Origin: Streptomyces sp. 846.5
GTDB taxonomy: Bacteria > Actinomycetota > Actinomycetes > Streptomycetales > Streptomycetaceae
DNA length: 64,000 nucleotides
Assembly: GCF_004365705.1 (NCBI RefSeq)
Contig: NZ_SOBN01000003.1
Span: 682,001 to 746,000, forward strand
Direction of reading: 5' to 3'
This document shows positions 57,526 through 64,000 of the stretch, piece after piece. The notes below the pieces were generated by a model. The model had not been told where the DNA came from. It did no database searches and was given only the letters and a program-made list of their open reading frames with translations. Position 1 is the stretch's first letter. Each line of letters opens with the position of its first letter. The translations under genes and the position numbers were made by a program.

Positions 57526-58380
57526 TCAGGTGAGGTCGGGGTCCAGCTCGATGCCCAGCGCCGTCAGGTAGAGGCCCAGGACCAGCCGGGCCACCGTCGG
57601 GTACGCCCCCAGCGGCTCCGACGCCTGGCACTCCGCCTCCGCCGTCACCGACTTGAGCAGGTCCGGGTCCACCTCGGGGCCGAAGACGTAGGGGGCGAGC
57701 GCGGGCTGGGCGGAGCCGGTCTCGCGCAGATGCGCGGCCGCGGCCGCCACCGATCCGGGCTCGTCCAGCGCGGCCGCGACCACCGGCACCGCCAGCCGGG
57801 CGGCCAGCAGCACCGCGGTGACCTCGGCCAGCTGCAGTGCCTCGGCCCCGCCCACGGTGGCGAGCACCACGCCGTCGGCGGAGGTGTTGATGGCGAACAG
57901 CCTGGCCCGGTCGGCGCGGGCGAGCCCGGCCTCGGACAGCCGTACGTGCAGCGCCTCGGCCAGCAGCGGGTGCGGTCCGAGCGTGTCGGTGACCCTGACC
58001 TCGCCCGGGATGCCGCTCAGGGCGGCCCGGAAGGAGTCGGAGGGGCCGGGGAGCAGCGGCACGACGACCGGAGCCGGACGCTCCTCCGCGGCCGCCGCGT
58101 CCAGCAGGGCGGCAAGGGTCTCGGCGCCGTCGCCGTCGGTGCCGTTCGAGGACAGGTAGCCGGCCCTCGCGTCGATCCCGGGCTGCTCGGCGCGGATCAG
58201 TGAGACCAGCTCGTCGGCGATCTGCTGCGTGGCCGGCGTGGCCTCGGCGGGTACGGCCAGAAGCAGCGCGGGGGCCTCCGCGGGGATCTCGTGGCGTTCG
58301 GGCCGACGGTGCCGGCCGCGTGCCCGGGTCCCGGGTGTGCGGACGGGCAGCGGTGTGCTGGGGGTGGCGGCAGAGCTCAT
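57526..58380 (-). CDS. Sirohydrochlorin chelatase/CbiX-like protein lacking the first active-site His
   Basis: The 284-residue protein has a ~33-residue Arg/Pro-rich N-terminus followed by two chelatase-like halves. Half one APALLLAVPAEATPATQQIADELVSLI aligns with the CbiX start, but the usual A-H-G-S is replaced by VPAE, so the metal-binding His is missing. DTLGPHPLLAEALHVRLSEAG and ALAPYVFGPEVDPDLL correspond to later family blocks. It is therefore likely not a working chelatase. Neighbours are the LacI gene and the WhiJ-like trio; no tetrapyrrole genes are near. ATG at 58380 is supported by a -10 box TACGAT (58389-58394) that ends 8 nt before it, predicting a leaderless mRNA. Confidence 0.6.
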   Translation of the reverse strand: MSSAATPSTPLPVRTPGTRARGRHRRPERHEIPAEAPALLLAVPAEATPATQQIADELVSLIRAEQPGIDARAGYLSSNGTDGDGAETLAALLDAAAAEERPAPVVVPLLPGPSDSFRAALSGIPGEVRVTDTLGPHPLLAEALHVRLSEAGLARADRARLFAINTSADGVVLATVGGAEALQLAEVTAVLLAARLAVPVVAAALDEPGSVAAAAAHLRETGSAQPALAPYVFGPEVDPDLLKSVTAEAECQASEPLGAYPTVARLVLGLYLTALGIELDPDLT

Positions 58381-58836
58381 GTCGGACGATCGTAGGTCAT
58401 GTGTGCGGACTGCTGAAGTCGGGCACCCTTCTTTGTCATTCAGCGGCGTGGGCATACCCCCTGAATCACCTTCAAATCCGGTCATATATTCGATGGTCGA
58501 GTTCCGTATGCAACCGGATCACGGTGAGCAGCGTCACATAGCTGTGCGACGCACATGATTACTGACTGTGCGTCACCGGGGCGCTGCGCGCTGTGGATCT
58601 TGATGGCAGCCCGACGGCGCGTTGCAGTGCGACCGTAGCCCAGAGCGACGAGTCGGGTGGCATTTGTCCCTTTCGATCCGTCAGCCCAGCATTACGGAGC
58701 GGATGTTGTCACATGTGGTGAACGCACGTGCACGCGCATAAGCAGCTGCACGTGCAAGTGCACTGGCGTTATCATCACGTGCAGTGAGGCGCCTCTCTGG
58801 CCCATCCTGCACGGCTCGCACAACCAGGAGACACCG
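58381..58836. promoter_or_regulatory. 456-bp divergent region with two operator clusters before the DUF397 gene
   Basis: It contains the palindrome TGTGCG-A-CGCACA (58543-58555) with related GCGTCACA (58531) and TGTGCGTCAC (58567) elements, and a cluster of CACGTGCA sites between 58724 and 58783 of which TGCACGTGCA (58747-58756) is a perfect palindrome. The minus-strand -10 box of the CbiX-like gene is at 58389-58394. AGGAG precedes the DUF397 start. No gene is supported here. Confidence 0.65.
58724..58783. promoter_or_regulatory. CACGTGCA operator cluster upstream of the DUF397 gene
   Basis: GCACGTGC (58724-58731), TGCACGTGCA (58747-58756), an adjacent half-site AGTGCAC (58757-58763) and TCACGTGCA (58775-58783) lie within 60 bp, ending 53 bp before the ATG at 58837. 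Confidence 0.65.
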
Positions 58837-59079
58837 ATGCTTCGCATGTACAACGGCATGGCCGCCACGGAGATCGAGGGTGTGGTCTGGCAGAAGAGCC
58901 GTTTGAGCAACTCGCAGGGTGACTGTGTCGAGTTGGCTCGCCTCGCGGACGGCGATGTGGCGGTGCGCAACTCGCGGTTCCCCGAGGGGCCGGCCCTGAT
59001 CTACACGCGGGCCGAGATTGCGGCGCTGATAGACGGAATGAAGAAGGGCGAGTTCGACCATCTCGCCGAGCCGGCCTGA
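58837..59079 (+). CDS. DUF397 domain protein of a WhiJ-like locus
   Basis: The 80-residue protein has the DUF397 pattern: EGVVWQKSRLSNSQGDCVELARLADGDVAVRNSRFPEGPALIYTRAEIAALIDGMKKGEF. In streptomycetes these small proteins are encoded next to an XRE/DUF5753 regulator and often an RsbW-like ATPase, as in the whiJ and abaA loci, and influence development. The XRE and ATPase genes follow here. ATG at 58837 follows AGGAG; upstream frame sequence is promoter DNA. The promoter carries the TGCACGTGCA palindrome shared by the trio. Confidence 0.88.
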   Translation: MLRMYNGMAATEIEGVVWQKSRLSNSQGDCVELARLADGDVAVRNSRFPEGPALIYTRAEIAALIDGMKKGEFDHLAEPA

Positions 59080-59153
59080 GCGCCGGCCCGGTCCGCGGTA
59101 CGGACCCCGGTCCGATCGCCGCGACGCAGGGCCGGCCGCGCGACCGGACGCAC

Positions 59154-59199
59154 TGAGCGGCGGTGCCGGGGGAGTCACTCCCCCTGGTACCGCCGCTCA
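59154..59199. terminator. Bidirectional terminator between DUF397 and anti-sigma genes
   Basis: TGAGCGGCGGTGCC (from 59154) pairs with GGTACCGCCGCTCA (to 59199), with GGGGGAGT/ACTCCCCC inside; one mismatch and one bulge. It overlaps the last codons of the minus-strand ATPase gene. Confidence 0.65.
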
Positions 59200-59756
59200 T
59201 TCTGTGTCTCCCCGGCCTCCTGGAAGGAGCCCGTCCCCTCCAGTTCGAACAGGGCCCAGACCACCTTCCCGGCGGCGACCGGGTGCCAGCCCCAGGACTG
59301 GCTGAACGAGTCCACCAGGTGCAGGCCGCGTCCCGACTCGGCCACCCAGTCCGGCTCCCTGGTCACCGGACCCGAGCTGCTGGGGTCGCTCACCGCACAC
59401 ACCACCTGCGGCGAACGCCGGACCAGGCTGAGGCGTATCAATGGGGCGGGGGACTGCGCGGCCTCGCCGAACTTCTGGGTGATCGGCCCGGGGGTGCTCG
59501 TCCCGGGGCTCGTCCCGCGCTTGCCCCAGGTGCTGGTCCGCTGTTCGGGCACGCTGGCGGCGGCGAGCGCGTGCCTCAGCGCATTGGTCACGAGTTCACT
59601 GGTCACCAGGGCGATGTCGTCGAAGAGGTCGCCGAGACCCCAGCGGTTCAACGTCAGCTTGGTGAACTCACGTGCGGTACGCACGGATTCCAGCCGGGGG
59701 GCGAGGGCGCAGTTGACCACGTCGGGGTCCGTGGCCAGTGCCGGGCTCAGGCCCAT
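59175..59756 (-). CDS. RsbW-like ATP-binding protein (anti-sigma factor type)
   Basis: The 193-residue protein has a GHKL/HATPase_c_2 fold: APRLESVRTAREFTKLTLNRWGL (residues ~18-40), the N-box DIALVTSELVTNALRHA, then a Pro/Ser-rich insertion and SDPSSSGPVT followed by ESGRGLHLVDSFSQSWGW (G2 box) and GKVVWALFEL. The DxGxG box is degenerate (AVSDPSSSGPV). Such proteins act as sigma-factor binders or small kinases. The start at 59756 follows GGAGGAG closely. It lies between the DUF397 and XRE genes with a promoter that shares the CACGTGCA operators, as in abaA-type loci. Confidence 0.85.
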   Translation of the reverse strand: MGLSPALATDPDVVNCALAPRLESVRTAREFTKLTLNRWGLGDLFDDIALVTSELVTNALRHALAAASVPEQRTSTWGKRGTSPGTSTPGPITQKFGEAAQSPAPLIRLSLVRRSPQVVCAVSDPSSSGPVTREPDWVAESGRGLHLVDSFSQSWGWHPVAAGKVVWALFELEGTGSFQEAGETQNERRYQGE

Positions 59757-60178
59757 GAAGAGCTCCTCCCATAAGGGCGCTGCAGGCATTGCTGCCGAGG
59801 TCTGCCCTGCCGGGGTCGCGCGCGCGACACCGGACTCCGCCGCGTCACCGAACGGATGACGGGGCGGTGGCTCGGAGTGGCGCGAGGGGGGAGCGGGCTC
59901 CCCGCAGGACTGCCAGTGGGTGTGCATGTGCACGTGCATCATGCTCCTCCCCGCTCACGCCAGATGCAAGGGTGGATTCACGTGCATGTGCGTATCGGGC
60001 ATCTGCACGTGCATATTCGTGTGCAGGGAGTAGTCTCATGGTTGCTCGGCGCAGGCGTGACTACTGAGGCCGAGCCATGACGTCCGAGTTCTTGACACAA
60101 ACCTGTCCGTTTGGGCACCCTTCGCCACCGGACAGTGGCAGACTGTGCGCTGATTTCATTGGGTGGAGGTTCAACGGA
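59757..60178. other. 422-bp divergent intergenic region between anti-sigma and XRE genes
   Basis: It holds the CACGTGCA operators at 59921-60021, and TTGACA at 60092-60097 as a possible -35 for the XRE gene (no convincing -10). AT-rich segments near 60000-60040 and 60150-60180 suit a promoter. GGTGGAGG precedes the ATG at 60179. Confidence 0.6.
59921..60021. promoter_or_regulatory. CACGTGCA operator array in the divergent anti-sigma/XRE promoter
   Basis: TGCACGTGCA occurs perfectly at 59929-59938 and 60004-60013. TGTGCATG (59921), TCACGTGCATGTGCG (59978-59992) and a TCGTGTGCA half-site (60016-60024) accompany them. It is the same palindrome as upstream of the DUF397 gene. Confidence 0.7.
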
Positions 60179-61045
60179 ATGACCACAGTTCAGCCGGGGA
60201 GCGGCTCGATGGTGCGCCGTATCCTCCTCGGCTCTCAGCTGCGCCGACTCCGTGAGGCGAAGGGGATCACCCGTGAAGACGCGGGCTACACCATCAGGGC
60301 CTCCGAATCGAAGATCAGCCGCATGGAACTCGGCCGCGTCAGCTTCAAGGAGCGGGACGTGACGGACCTACTGAGCCTCTACGGCGTCGATGACGAGACC
60401 GAGCGCGCCGCTCTGGTGACCCTTGTGCGCGAGGCCAACCAGGCCGGTTGGTGGCACAGCTTCAGCGACGCCATGCCCAACTGGTTCCAGACCTACGTCG
60501 GCCTGGAGGAGGCGGCGGCGCTGATCCGCACCTACCAGGTGCAGTTCATCCCCGGCCTGCTGCAGACCGAGGACTACGCCCGGGCGATCGTGCTGCTGAA
60601 CCGTCCGCACATGGAGACCAGCGAGCTGGAACGCCGCATCAATGTGCGGATGCGCCGTCAGAAGCTGGTCGCCGACGGCGACGGGCCCCGGCTCTGGGCG
60701 GTCGTCGACGAGGCCGCGCTGCGCCGTCCGGTGGGCGGCCCGGCCGTGATGAAGGCGCAGATCCAGCGGCTGATCGACGCCGCCGACATGCCCAACGTGG
60801 TGGTCCAGGTGATGCCGTTCCGCTTCGGCGGCCATGCCGCGGAGAGCGGGGCCTTCACCATCCTCCGCTTCCCCGAGCAGGACCTGCCCGACGTGGTCTA
60901 CCTGGAGCAGCTCACCAGCGCCCTGTACCTGGACAAGCGCGACGACGTGGACCAGTACGTCCAGGTGATGGAACGGCTCAGCGTCGACAGCCTCACCCCG
61001 GAGAGCAGCGTGGAGCTGCTCTCCTCGCTCCTCAAGGAGATCTGA
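60179..61045 (+). CDS. XRE family regulator with DUF5753 domain (WhiJ-like)
   Basis: The 288-residue protein has an XRE helix-turn-helix (RRILLGSQLRRLREAKGITREDAGYTIRASESKISRMELGR, residues ~12-53) and the DUF5753 sensor domain with FQTYVGLEEAAALIRTYQVQFIPGLLQTEDYARAI, MRRQKLVADGDGPRLWAVVDEAALRRPVGG and MPFRFGGHAAESGAFTILRFPE. WhiJ-type regulators repress development together with DUF397 partners. ATG at 60179 follows GGTGGAGG; an upstream ATG at 60077 would add a 34-residue stretch with no homology. It is the likely binder of the CACGTGCA operators in the trio promoters. Confidence 0.9.
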   Translation: MTTVQPGSGSMVRRILLGSQLRRLREAKGITREDAGYTIRASESKISRMELGRVSFKERDVTDLLSLYGVDDETERAALVTLVREANQAGWWHSFSDAMPNWFQTYVGLEEAAALIRTYQVQFIPGLLQTEDYARAIVLLNRPHMETSELERRINVRMRRQKLVADGDGPRLWAVVDEAALRRPVGGPAVMKAQIQRLIDAADMPNVVVQVMPFRFGGHAAESGAFTILRFPEQDLPDVVYLEQLTSALYLDKRDDVDQYVQVMERLSVDSLTPESSVELLSSLLKEI

Positions 61046-61051
61046 GGAGAT

Positions 61052-61630
61052 CTAGGGCCGCAGGCCGTACCGGGCGAAGAGGTCCGCGCGGATCAGCGCG
61101 GGCGAGGTCTCCGCGCCGGGCAGCAGCATGCCCATGCAGGCCCCCATCAGGGCGCTGCGGAGCACCGCGTGCTCCGCGACCGGGTCGGTGGCCCCGCGCC
61201 GCCGCAGCACCCCCTGGAGCAGTGCCCCGAACCGCCGCTGCTCCTCGTCCTGGATGAACCCCTCCGCGCTCGGCGCCAGGATCAGTGCCAGATGCGTGCG
61301 CATCAGCGTCGGCCGCTCCTGGGTCAGCGTCAGCACCGTGTCGATCGAGGTGGCCAGCCAGAGGTCCGGCGGATCCGTCTCCTCCCGCTCCGCCAGCGCC
61401 GCCGCCAGCTTCAGGTGCATCAGCCGGTGCGTCGAGGACTGCAGCAGGTAGCGCTTGCCGGGGAAGTAGTACGAGACCAGCCCCCTGGCCAGCCCGGCCC
61501 GCTCGGCTATGTCGCCGAGCGTGGTGCCCGCGAAGCCCCGTTCGTCCACCAACTCGACGGTGGCCTGCATGATCCGCGCCCGGGACCGGGCCCGCATGGC
61601 CTCGTTGACTGATGCGCGTCGGGGTGACAT
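61052..61630 (-). CDS. TetR family transcriptional regulator
   Basis: The 192-residue protein has an N-terminal TetR helix-turn-helix (RSRARIMQATVELVDERGFAGTTLGDIAERAGLARGLVSYYFPGKRYLLQ, residues ~15-63) and a variable ligand domain with FIQDEEQRRFGALLQGVLRRRG. The helix GLVSYYFPGK replaces the more common YYHFxSK. The ligand is unknown. ATG at 61630 follows GCAGGAG. A 17-bp palindrome upstream suggests autoregulation. The MFS gene at 61765 lies upstream on the same strand and may be another target. Confidence 0.9.
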   Translation of the reverse strand: MSPRRASVNEAMRARSRARIMQATVELVDERGFAGTTLGDIAERAGLARGLVSYYFPGKRYLLQSSTHRLMHLKLAAALAEREETDPPDLWLATSIDTVLTLTQERPTLMRTHLALILAPSAEGFIQDEEQRRFGALLQGVLRRRGATDPVAEHAVLRSALMGACMGMLLPGAETSPALIRADLFARYGLRP

Positions 61631-61645
61631 GGTGCTCCTGCGTTC

Positions 61646-61662
61646 ATTGGCTGCTGGCCAAT
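61646..61662. promoter_or_regulatory. Operator candidate in front of the TetR gene
   Basis: ATTGGC (61646-61651) and GCCAAT (61657-61662) flank TGCTG, 16-32 bp upstream of the TetR start. TATATT on the minus strand overlaps its edge as a likely -10 box. Confidence 0.6.
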
Positions 61663-61688
61663 ATACGGCCAGCCTCGAACGCGTGTGG

Positions 61689-61736
61689 CCGCCCGGGCGG
61701 TTCGCCGACGCGGGGGATCGGCGAACGCCCGGGCGG
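61689..61736 (-). terminator. Hairpin after the MFS gene
   Basis: A roughly 19-bp stem with one bulged G joins 61689-61708 to 61718-61736 around loop CGCGGGGGA, 29 bp downstream of the MFS stop. Confidence 0.6.
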
Positions 61737-61764
61737 TCCGCCCGAACCCCGTACGGGCGGGTTC

Positions 61765-63273
61765 TCAGGGGCGCCGGACGGCCTCCTCAGCCGTCGGCTC
61801 GGCAGTGGTCGGCCCCGCCGAACCATGGGCCGGGAGCGGGTAGTCGGGCACCGGGTAGGCCGCGGCCGCTGCCGTACGCGCCGTCCGCCGGTCCTGCATC
61901 GCGCCGAACGCGGTGACCAGCAGCCCCAGCAGCGCCACCCCGGCCACCACGGCCACCGCGTTGTGGTCGGCGCCCAGTTGGGCCCGGACGCTACCGCCGC
62001 CGCCGGCGGTCACCACCGCGGTCACCACGGCCAGCACCACGGCGCCGCCGATCTGGAACGAGGTGTTCACCAGCCCGGAGGCCAGCCCCTGCTCGGAGTC
62101 GGCAACCCCGTCCGTCGCCTGGATGTTGAGCGAGGGGAAGACCAGCGCGAAGTGGATCCCGAGCAGCACCATCGACGGCAGGATCACCGTCACGTAGTCG
62201 GAATGGGGCCCGATCCGCAGGAAGTTGGCGTAGCCCAGCAGCGCGGCCGGGAAGCCGAGCAGCATCAGCTTCGTGGTCCCGAAGCGGTCCACCAGCGCCC
62301 CCATCCGGGTCGCCGAGGCCGCCACCAGCACCCCGGCCGGCAGGAAGGCCAGCGCCATCTGCAGCGCGGACCAGCCGAGCAGCGACTGCAGGTACAGCGT
62401 GGCGATGAACTGGAAGCCGACGTAGGCGCCGAAGCAGGCCAGCGCGCCGACATTGGCCCGGGCCACCAGCCCGTTGCGGAAGATCCCCAGCCGCACCAGC
62501 GGATGCGCCGTGCGCTGCTCCACCGTGACGAAGGCCGCGAACAGCGCCGCCACCCCGAGCAGCGACAGCACGGTGCGGGCGCTGCCCCAGCCCACGCCCT
62601 GGGCCTGGGTGACGGTGTAGACGAGCAGCAGCAGTGCTCCGGTGCCGGTCACGGCCCCGAGCAGGTCGTAGCCGCGCCCTTCGCGCCGCGGCCGCTCCTG
62701 ACGCGGGATCAGCCGGCTTCCGGCGGCCAGCGCCAGCAGCGCCAGCGGAAACGGCAGCAGGAAGGTCCAGCGCCAGCCGACCTCGGTCAGCAGCCCGCTG
62801 AGCACCAGACCGAGTGAGAAGCCGCTGGCGCCGCAGGTGGTGTAGATGCTCAGGGCCCGGTTGCGCTGATGGCCCTCGGGAAAGGTCGTGGTGATGATGG
62901 ACAGGCCGGCCGGTGCGGTGAAGGCGGCGGCGACGCCCTTCACGAACCGGGTGGCGATGAGCAGTCCGCCGTCGTTCACCAGGCCGCCGAGCAGCGAGGC
63001 GACGGCGAAGACGGCGAGCGCGGCGAGGAACACCCGGCGCCGCCCGAGCAGGTCCGCGGCCCGGCCGCCGAGCAGCAGCAGCCCGCCGTAGCCGAGGACG
63101 TAACCGCTGACCACCCACTGCAGCGACGTGGTGTTCAGGTGCAGATCGGTTCGGATGGAGGGCAGGGCGACCCCGACCATCGACACATCCAGGGCGTCGA
63201 GGAACAGGGCCGCGCAGAGGACGACGAGAGTGCCCCAGAGACGGGGGCTCCATCGGGTAGTGGCTGTGGTCAT
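61765..63273 (-). CDS. MFS drug transporter, DHA2 (14-segment) family
   Basis: The 502-residue membrane protein resembles EmrB/QacA-type exporters: LDALDVSMVGVALPSIRTDL in segment 1, LQWVVSGYVLGYGGLLLLGGRAADLLGRRRVF (motif A with the D/R-GRR), GPxxSLGLVLSGLLTEVGWRWTFLLPFP-type motif C, and fourteen predicted segments. It is divergent from a MarR gene, the usual arrangement for an efflux pump under MarR control. The ATG at 63273 lacks a ribosome-binding site, and a -10 box TAATGT lies 7 nt before it (minus strand 63281-63286), predicting a leaderless mRNA. Confidence 0.9.
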   Translation of the reverse strand: MTTATTRWSPRLWGTLVVLCAALFLDALDVSMVGVALPSIRTDLHLNTTSLQWVVSGYVLGYGGLLLLGGRAADLLGRRRVFLAALAVFAVASLLGGLVNDGGLLIATRFVKGVAAAFTAPAGLSIITTTFPEGHQRNRALSIYTTCGASGFSLGLVLSGLLTEVGWRWTFLLPFPLALLALAAGSRLIPRQERPRREGRGYDLLGAVTGTGALLLLVYTVTQAQGVGWGSARTVLSLLGVAALFAAFVTVEQRTAHPLVRLGIFRNGLVARANVGALACFGAYVGFQFIATLYLQSLLGWSALQMALAFLPAGVLVAASATRMGALVDRFGTTKLMLLGFPAALLGYANFLRIGPHSDYVTVILPSMVLLGIHFALVFPSLNIQATDGVADSEQGLASGLVNTSFQIGGAVVLAVVTAVVTAGGGGSVRAQLGADHNAVAVVAGVALLGLLVTAFGAMQDRRTARTAAAAAYPVPDYPLPAHGSAGPTTAEPTAEEAVRRP

Positions 63274-63280
63274 GCGGAGG

Positions 63281-63286
63281 ACATTA
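63281..63286 (-). promoter_or_regulatory. -10 box TAATGT for leaderless MFS transcript
   Basis: TAATGT on the minus strand lies 7 nt before the ATG at 63273. Confidence 0.5.
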
Positions 63287-63297
63287 CATGCATGTGC

Positions 63298-63336
63298 ATT
63301 CAATGCGCATGAATTAAATGTGAACTCATTAAGTTC
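63298..63336. promoter_or_regulatory. Two inverted repeats in the MFS/MarR divergent promoter
   Basis: ATTCA-N7-TGAAT (63298-63314, with ATGCGCAT inside) and GAACT-CATTA-AGTTC (63322-63336) lie side by side, between the -10 boxes of both genes. They are candidate MarR binding sites. Confidence 0.6.
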
Positions 63337-63348
63337 CACTGCAACTGC

Positions 63349-63354
63349 TACACT
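63349..63354 (+). promoter_or_regulatory. -10 box TACACT for leaderless MarR transcript
   Basis: TACACT lies 6 nt before the GTG at 63361, with no ribosome-binding site. Confidence 0.5.
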
Positions 63355-63360
63355 GCCCTG

Positions 63361-63753
63361 GTGAGCGTTCCCTCGGACCCCGAGCTCGTCGACGCCTGGC
63401 GCACCCTTCTCGCCCGCCAGGCCGCGACGGCCTGCGCGCTGGACCGTGAGCTCAATGAGCGCCACGGTCTGGGCATGAGCGAGTTCGAGGTGCTGGAGCG
63501 CCTGGTGGAGGGCACTGCGGGGGACTGCGCCGCCTCGCTCCGGGTCCAGGAACTGGCCACCTCGGTCCACCTCAGCCAGAGCGCGCTGTCCCGGCTGATC
63601 GCCCGCCTGGAGAAGGCCGGCCTGGTCGAGCGCTCCATGTGCGCCGAGGACCGCCGCGGCGTCTCCGTCTGCCTCACCCCGGCCGGCCGCGACCGGCACA
63701 CCGACGCCGTCCCCACCCACCGCAGCGTCCTCGCGGAGATGCTGAGCGGCTGA
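63361..63753 (+). CDS. MarR family transcriptional regulator
   Basis: The 130-residue protein has a MarR winged helix: ALDRELNERHGLGMSEFEVLERLVEGTAGD (residues ~24-53), LRVQELATSVHLSQSALSRLIARLEKAGLVERSMCAEDRRGVSVCLTPAGRD. DRRGVSVCLT is the wing DxRxxxxxLT. It probably represses the divergent MFS exporter and itself through the two inverted repeats between them. A small solute relieves repression in most members; which one is unknown. Confidence 0.92.
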   Translation: MSVPSDPELVDAWRTLLARQAATACALDRELNERHGLGMSEFEVLERLVEGTAGDCAASLRVQELATSVHLSQSALSRLIARLEKAGLVERSMCAEDRRGVSVCLTPAGRDRHTDAVPTHRSVLAEMLSG

Positions 63754-63816
63754 ACACATGCTGACGGGGCGACTACTGCAACTGACGTAGACCCGCGTCG
63801 AACGGCCGAACGGGTT

Positions 63817-64000
63817 TCAGCCCCGCGCGCCGGCCCGCTGGGCGTTCGCGGCCTCGCGCTGCGCGGCCCGGACGGCCTCCTCGACGCAGCTCTCGGCGCA
63901 GGCGTCCGGCATCGCCGGGTGCCGTCCGATGATGATCACGCCCAGCACGATGCAGACCAGGCCGACCGCCTCCCCGGCCAGCGCCCCGGGGGTCAACCGC
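63817..64000 (-). CDS. Small membrane protein, C-terminal part (cut by window end)
   Basis: The minus-strand frame is open from the window edge to TGA at 63817-63819. The visible residues read RLTPGALAGEAVGLVCIVLG, VIIIGRHPAMPDACAESCVE and EAVRAAQREAANAQRAGARG. They form one hydrophobic segment, two Cys after it and an Ala/Arg/Glu-rich helical tail. Third codon positions are nearly all G or C, so it is coding. I do not recognise the family and the N-terminus is missing. Confidence 0.6.
   Translation of the reverse strand, partial: RLTPGALAGEAVGLVCIVLGVIIIGRHPAMPDACAESCVEEAVRAAQREAANAQRAGARG

Noticed and set aside
59757..59942. N-terminal extension of the anti-sigma gene beginning MMHVHMHTHW
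   Set aside because: The codons come from the CACGTGCA operators; GGAGGAG directly precedes the ATG at 59756, and homology starts there.
60077..60178. N-terminal extension of the XRE gene
   Set aside because: No homology, no ribosome-binding site, and it contains a TTGACA promoter element; GGTGGAGG precedes the ATG at 60179.
1..64000. CRISPR arrays, transposases, phage genes, tRNA or rRNA genes
   Set aside because: No regularly spaced repeats, no recognisable protein motifs and no RNA gene signatures were found on either strand by eye; a tRNAscan or Rfam search was not possible.

Overview
This is chromosomal sequence from a high-GC actinomycete, most likely a member of the Streptomycetaceae (Streptomyces, Kitasatospora or Streptacidiphilus). 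The grounds are extreme GC bias at third codon positions, many GTG starts with 4-bp GTGA/ATGA gene overlaps, a conservon (cvnABCD-type) operon, a WhiJ-like XRE/DUF397/anti-sigma trio, GlcP-type sugar uptake, and sugar ABC loci that carry no ATPase gene. No transposase, phage gene, CRISPR array, tRNA or rRNA was recognised. The window begins inside an allantoinase gene and ends inside an unidentified small membrane protein gene.

Layout. 1-2.0 kb: end of an allantoin operon (allantoinase, allantoicase), then the remnant of a catalase gene with its centre deleted. 2.1-6.3 kb: a VOC protein, an IclR regulator, a GPP34 protein and a GlcP-like permease. 6.3-18 kb: a purine catabolism block, with folD, xdhC and a purine permease followed upstream by the three xanthine dehydrogenase subunit genes on the minus strand, and a divergent M3 peptidase plus PucR regulator. 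18-22.7 kb: a ROK sugar kinase, an ammonium transporter overlapping a highly divergent PII gene, a methyltransferase and a metallo-hydrolase. 22.8-30.4 kb: PAP2 and DedA membrane proteins divergent from a BlaI/M56 pair, then a YjbQ protein, a secreted SGNH hydrolase, a VOC protein, a long-chain acyl-CoA ligase and an alpha/beta hydrolase. 30.6-36.3 kb: a conservon whose cvnC and cvnD genes are separated by a two-gene cassette, a natural His7/Pro-rich tail-anchored protein and a DUF4239-type membrane protein. 36.3-39.3 kb: a polytopic membrane glycosyltransferase-like protein and an unidentified single-pass protein. 39.3-57.5 kb: two alpha-glucoside/maltodextrin loci (LacI regulators, lipoproteins, permeases, GH13 enzymes) flanking a homogentisate pathway pair (hmgA-fahA). 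57.5-64 kb: a degenerate CbiX-like protein, the WhiJ-like trio, a TetR regulator, and a divergent MFS/MarR pair.

How the genes work together. Purines would enter by the NCS2 permease, be oxidised by the molybdenum enzyme matured by XdhC, and continue through allantoin degradation; nitrogen uptake is represented by the Amt/PII pair. Maltodextrins would be bound by the two lipoproteins, imported by the permease pairs using an ATPase encoded elsewhere (MsiK in streptomycetes), cleaved by GH13 enzymes and phosphorylated by ROK kinases, under LacI repressors with near-identical recognition helices.

Most notable signals: the cassette inside the conservon; a palindrome TGCACGTGCA present three times in the promoters of the WhiJ-like trio; a perfect 19-bp inverted repeat lying exactly in the T-loop codons of the divergent PII gene; a 17-nt near-identical palindrome shared by the allantoicase tail and the amt promoter; and a set of genes whose TANNNT box lies 6-8 nt before the start codon, which predicts leaderless mRNAs.
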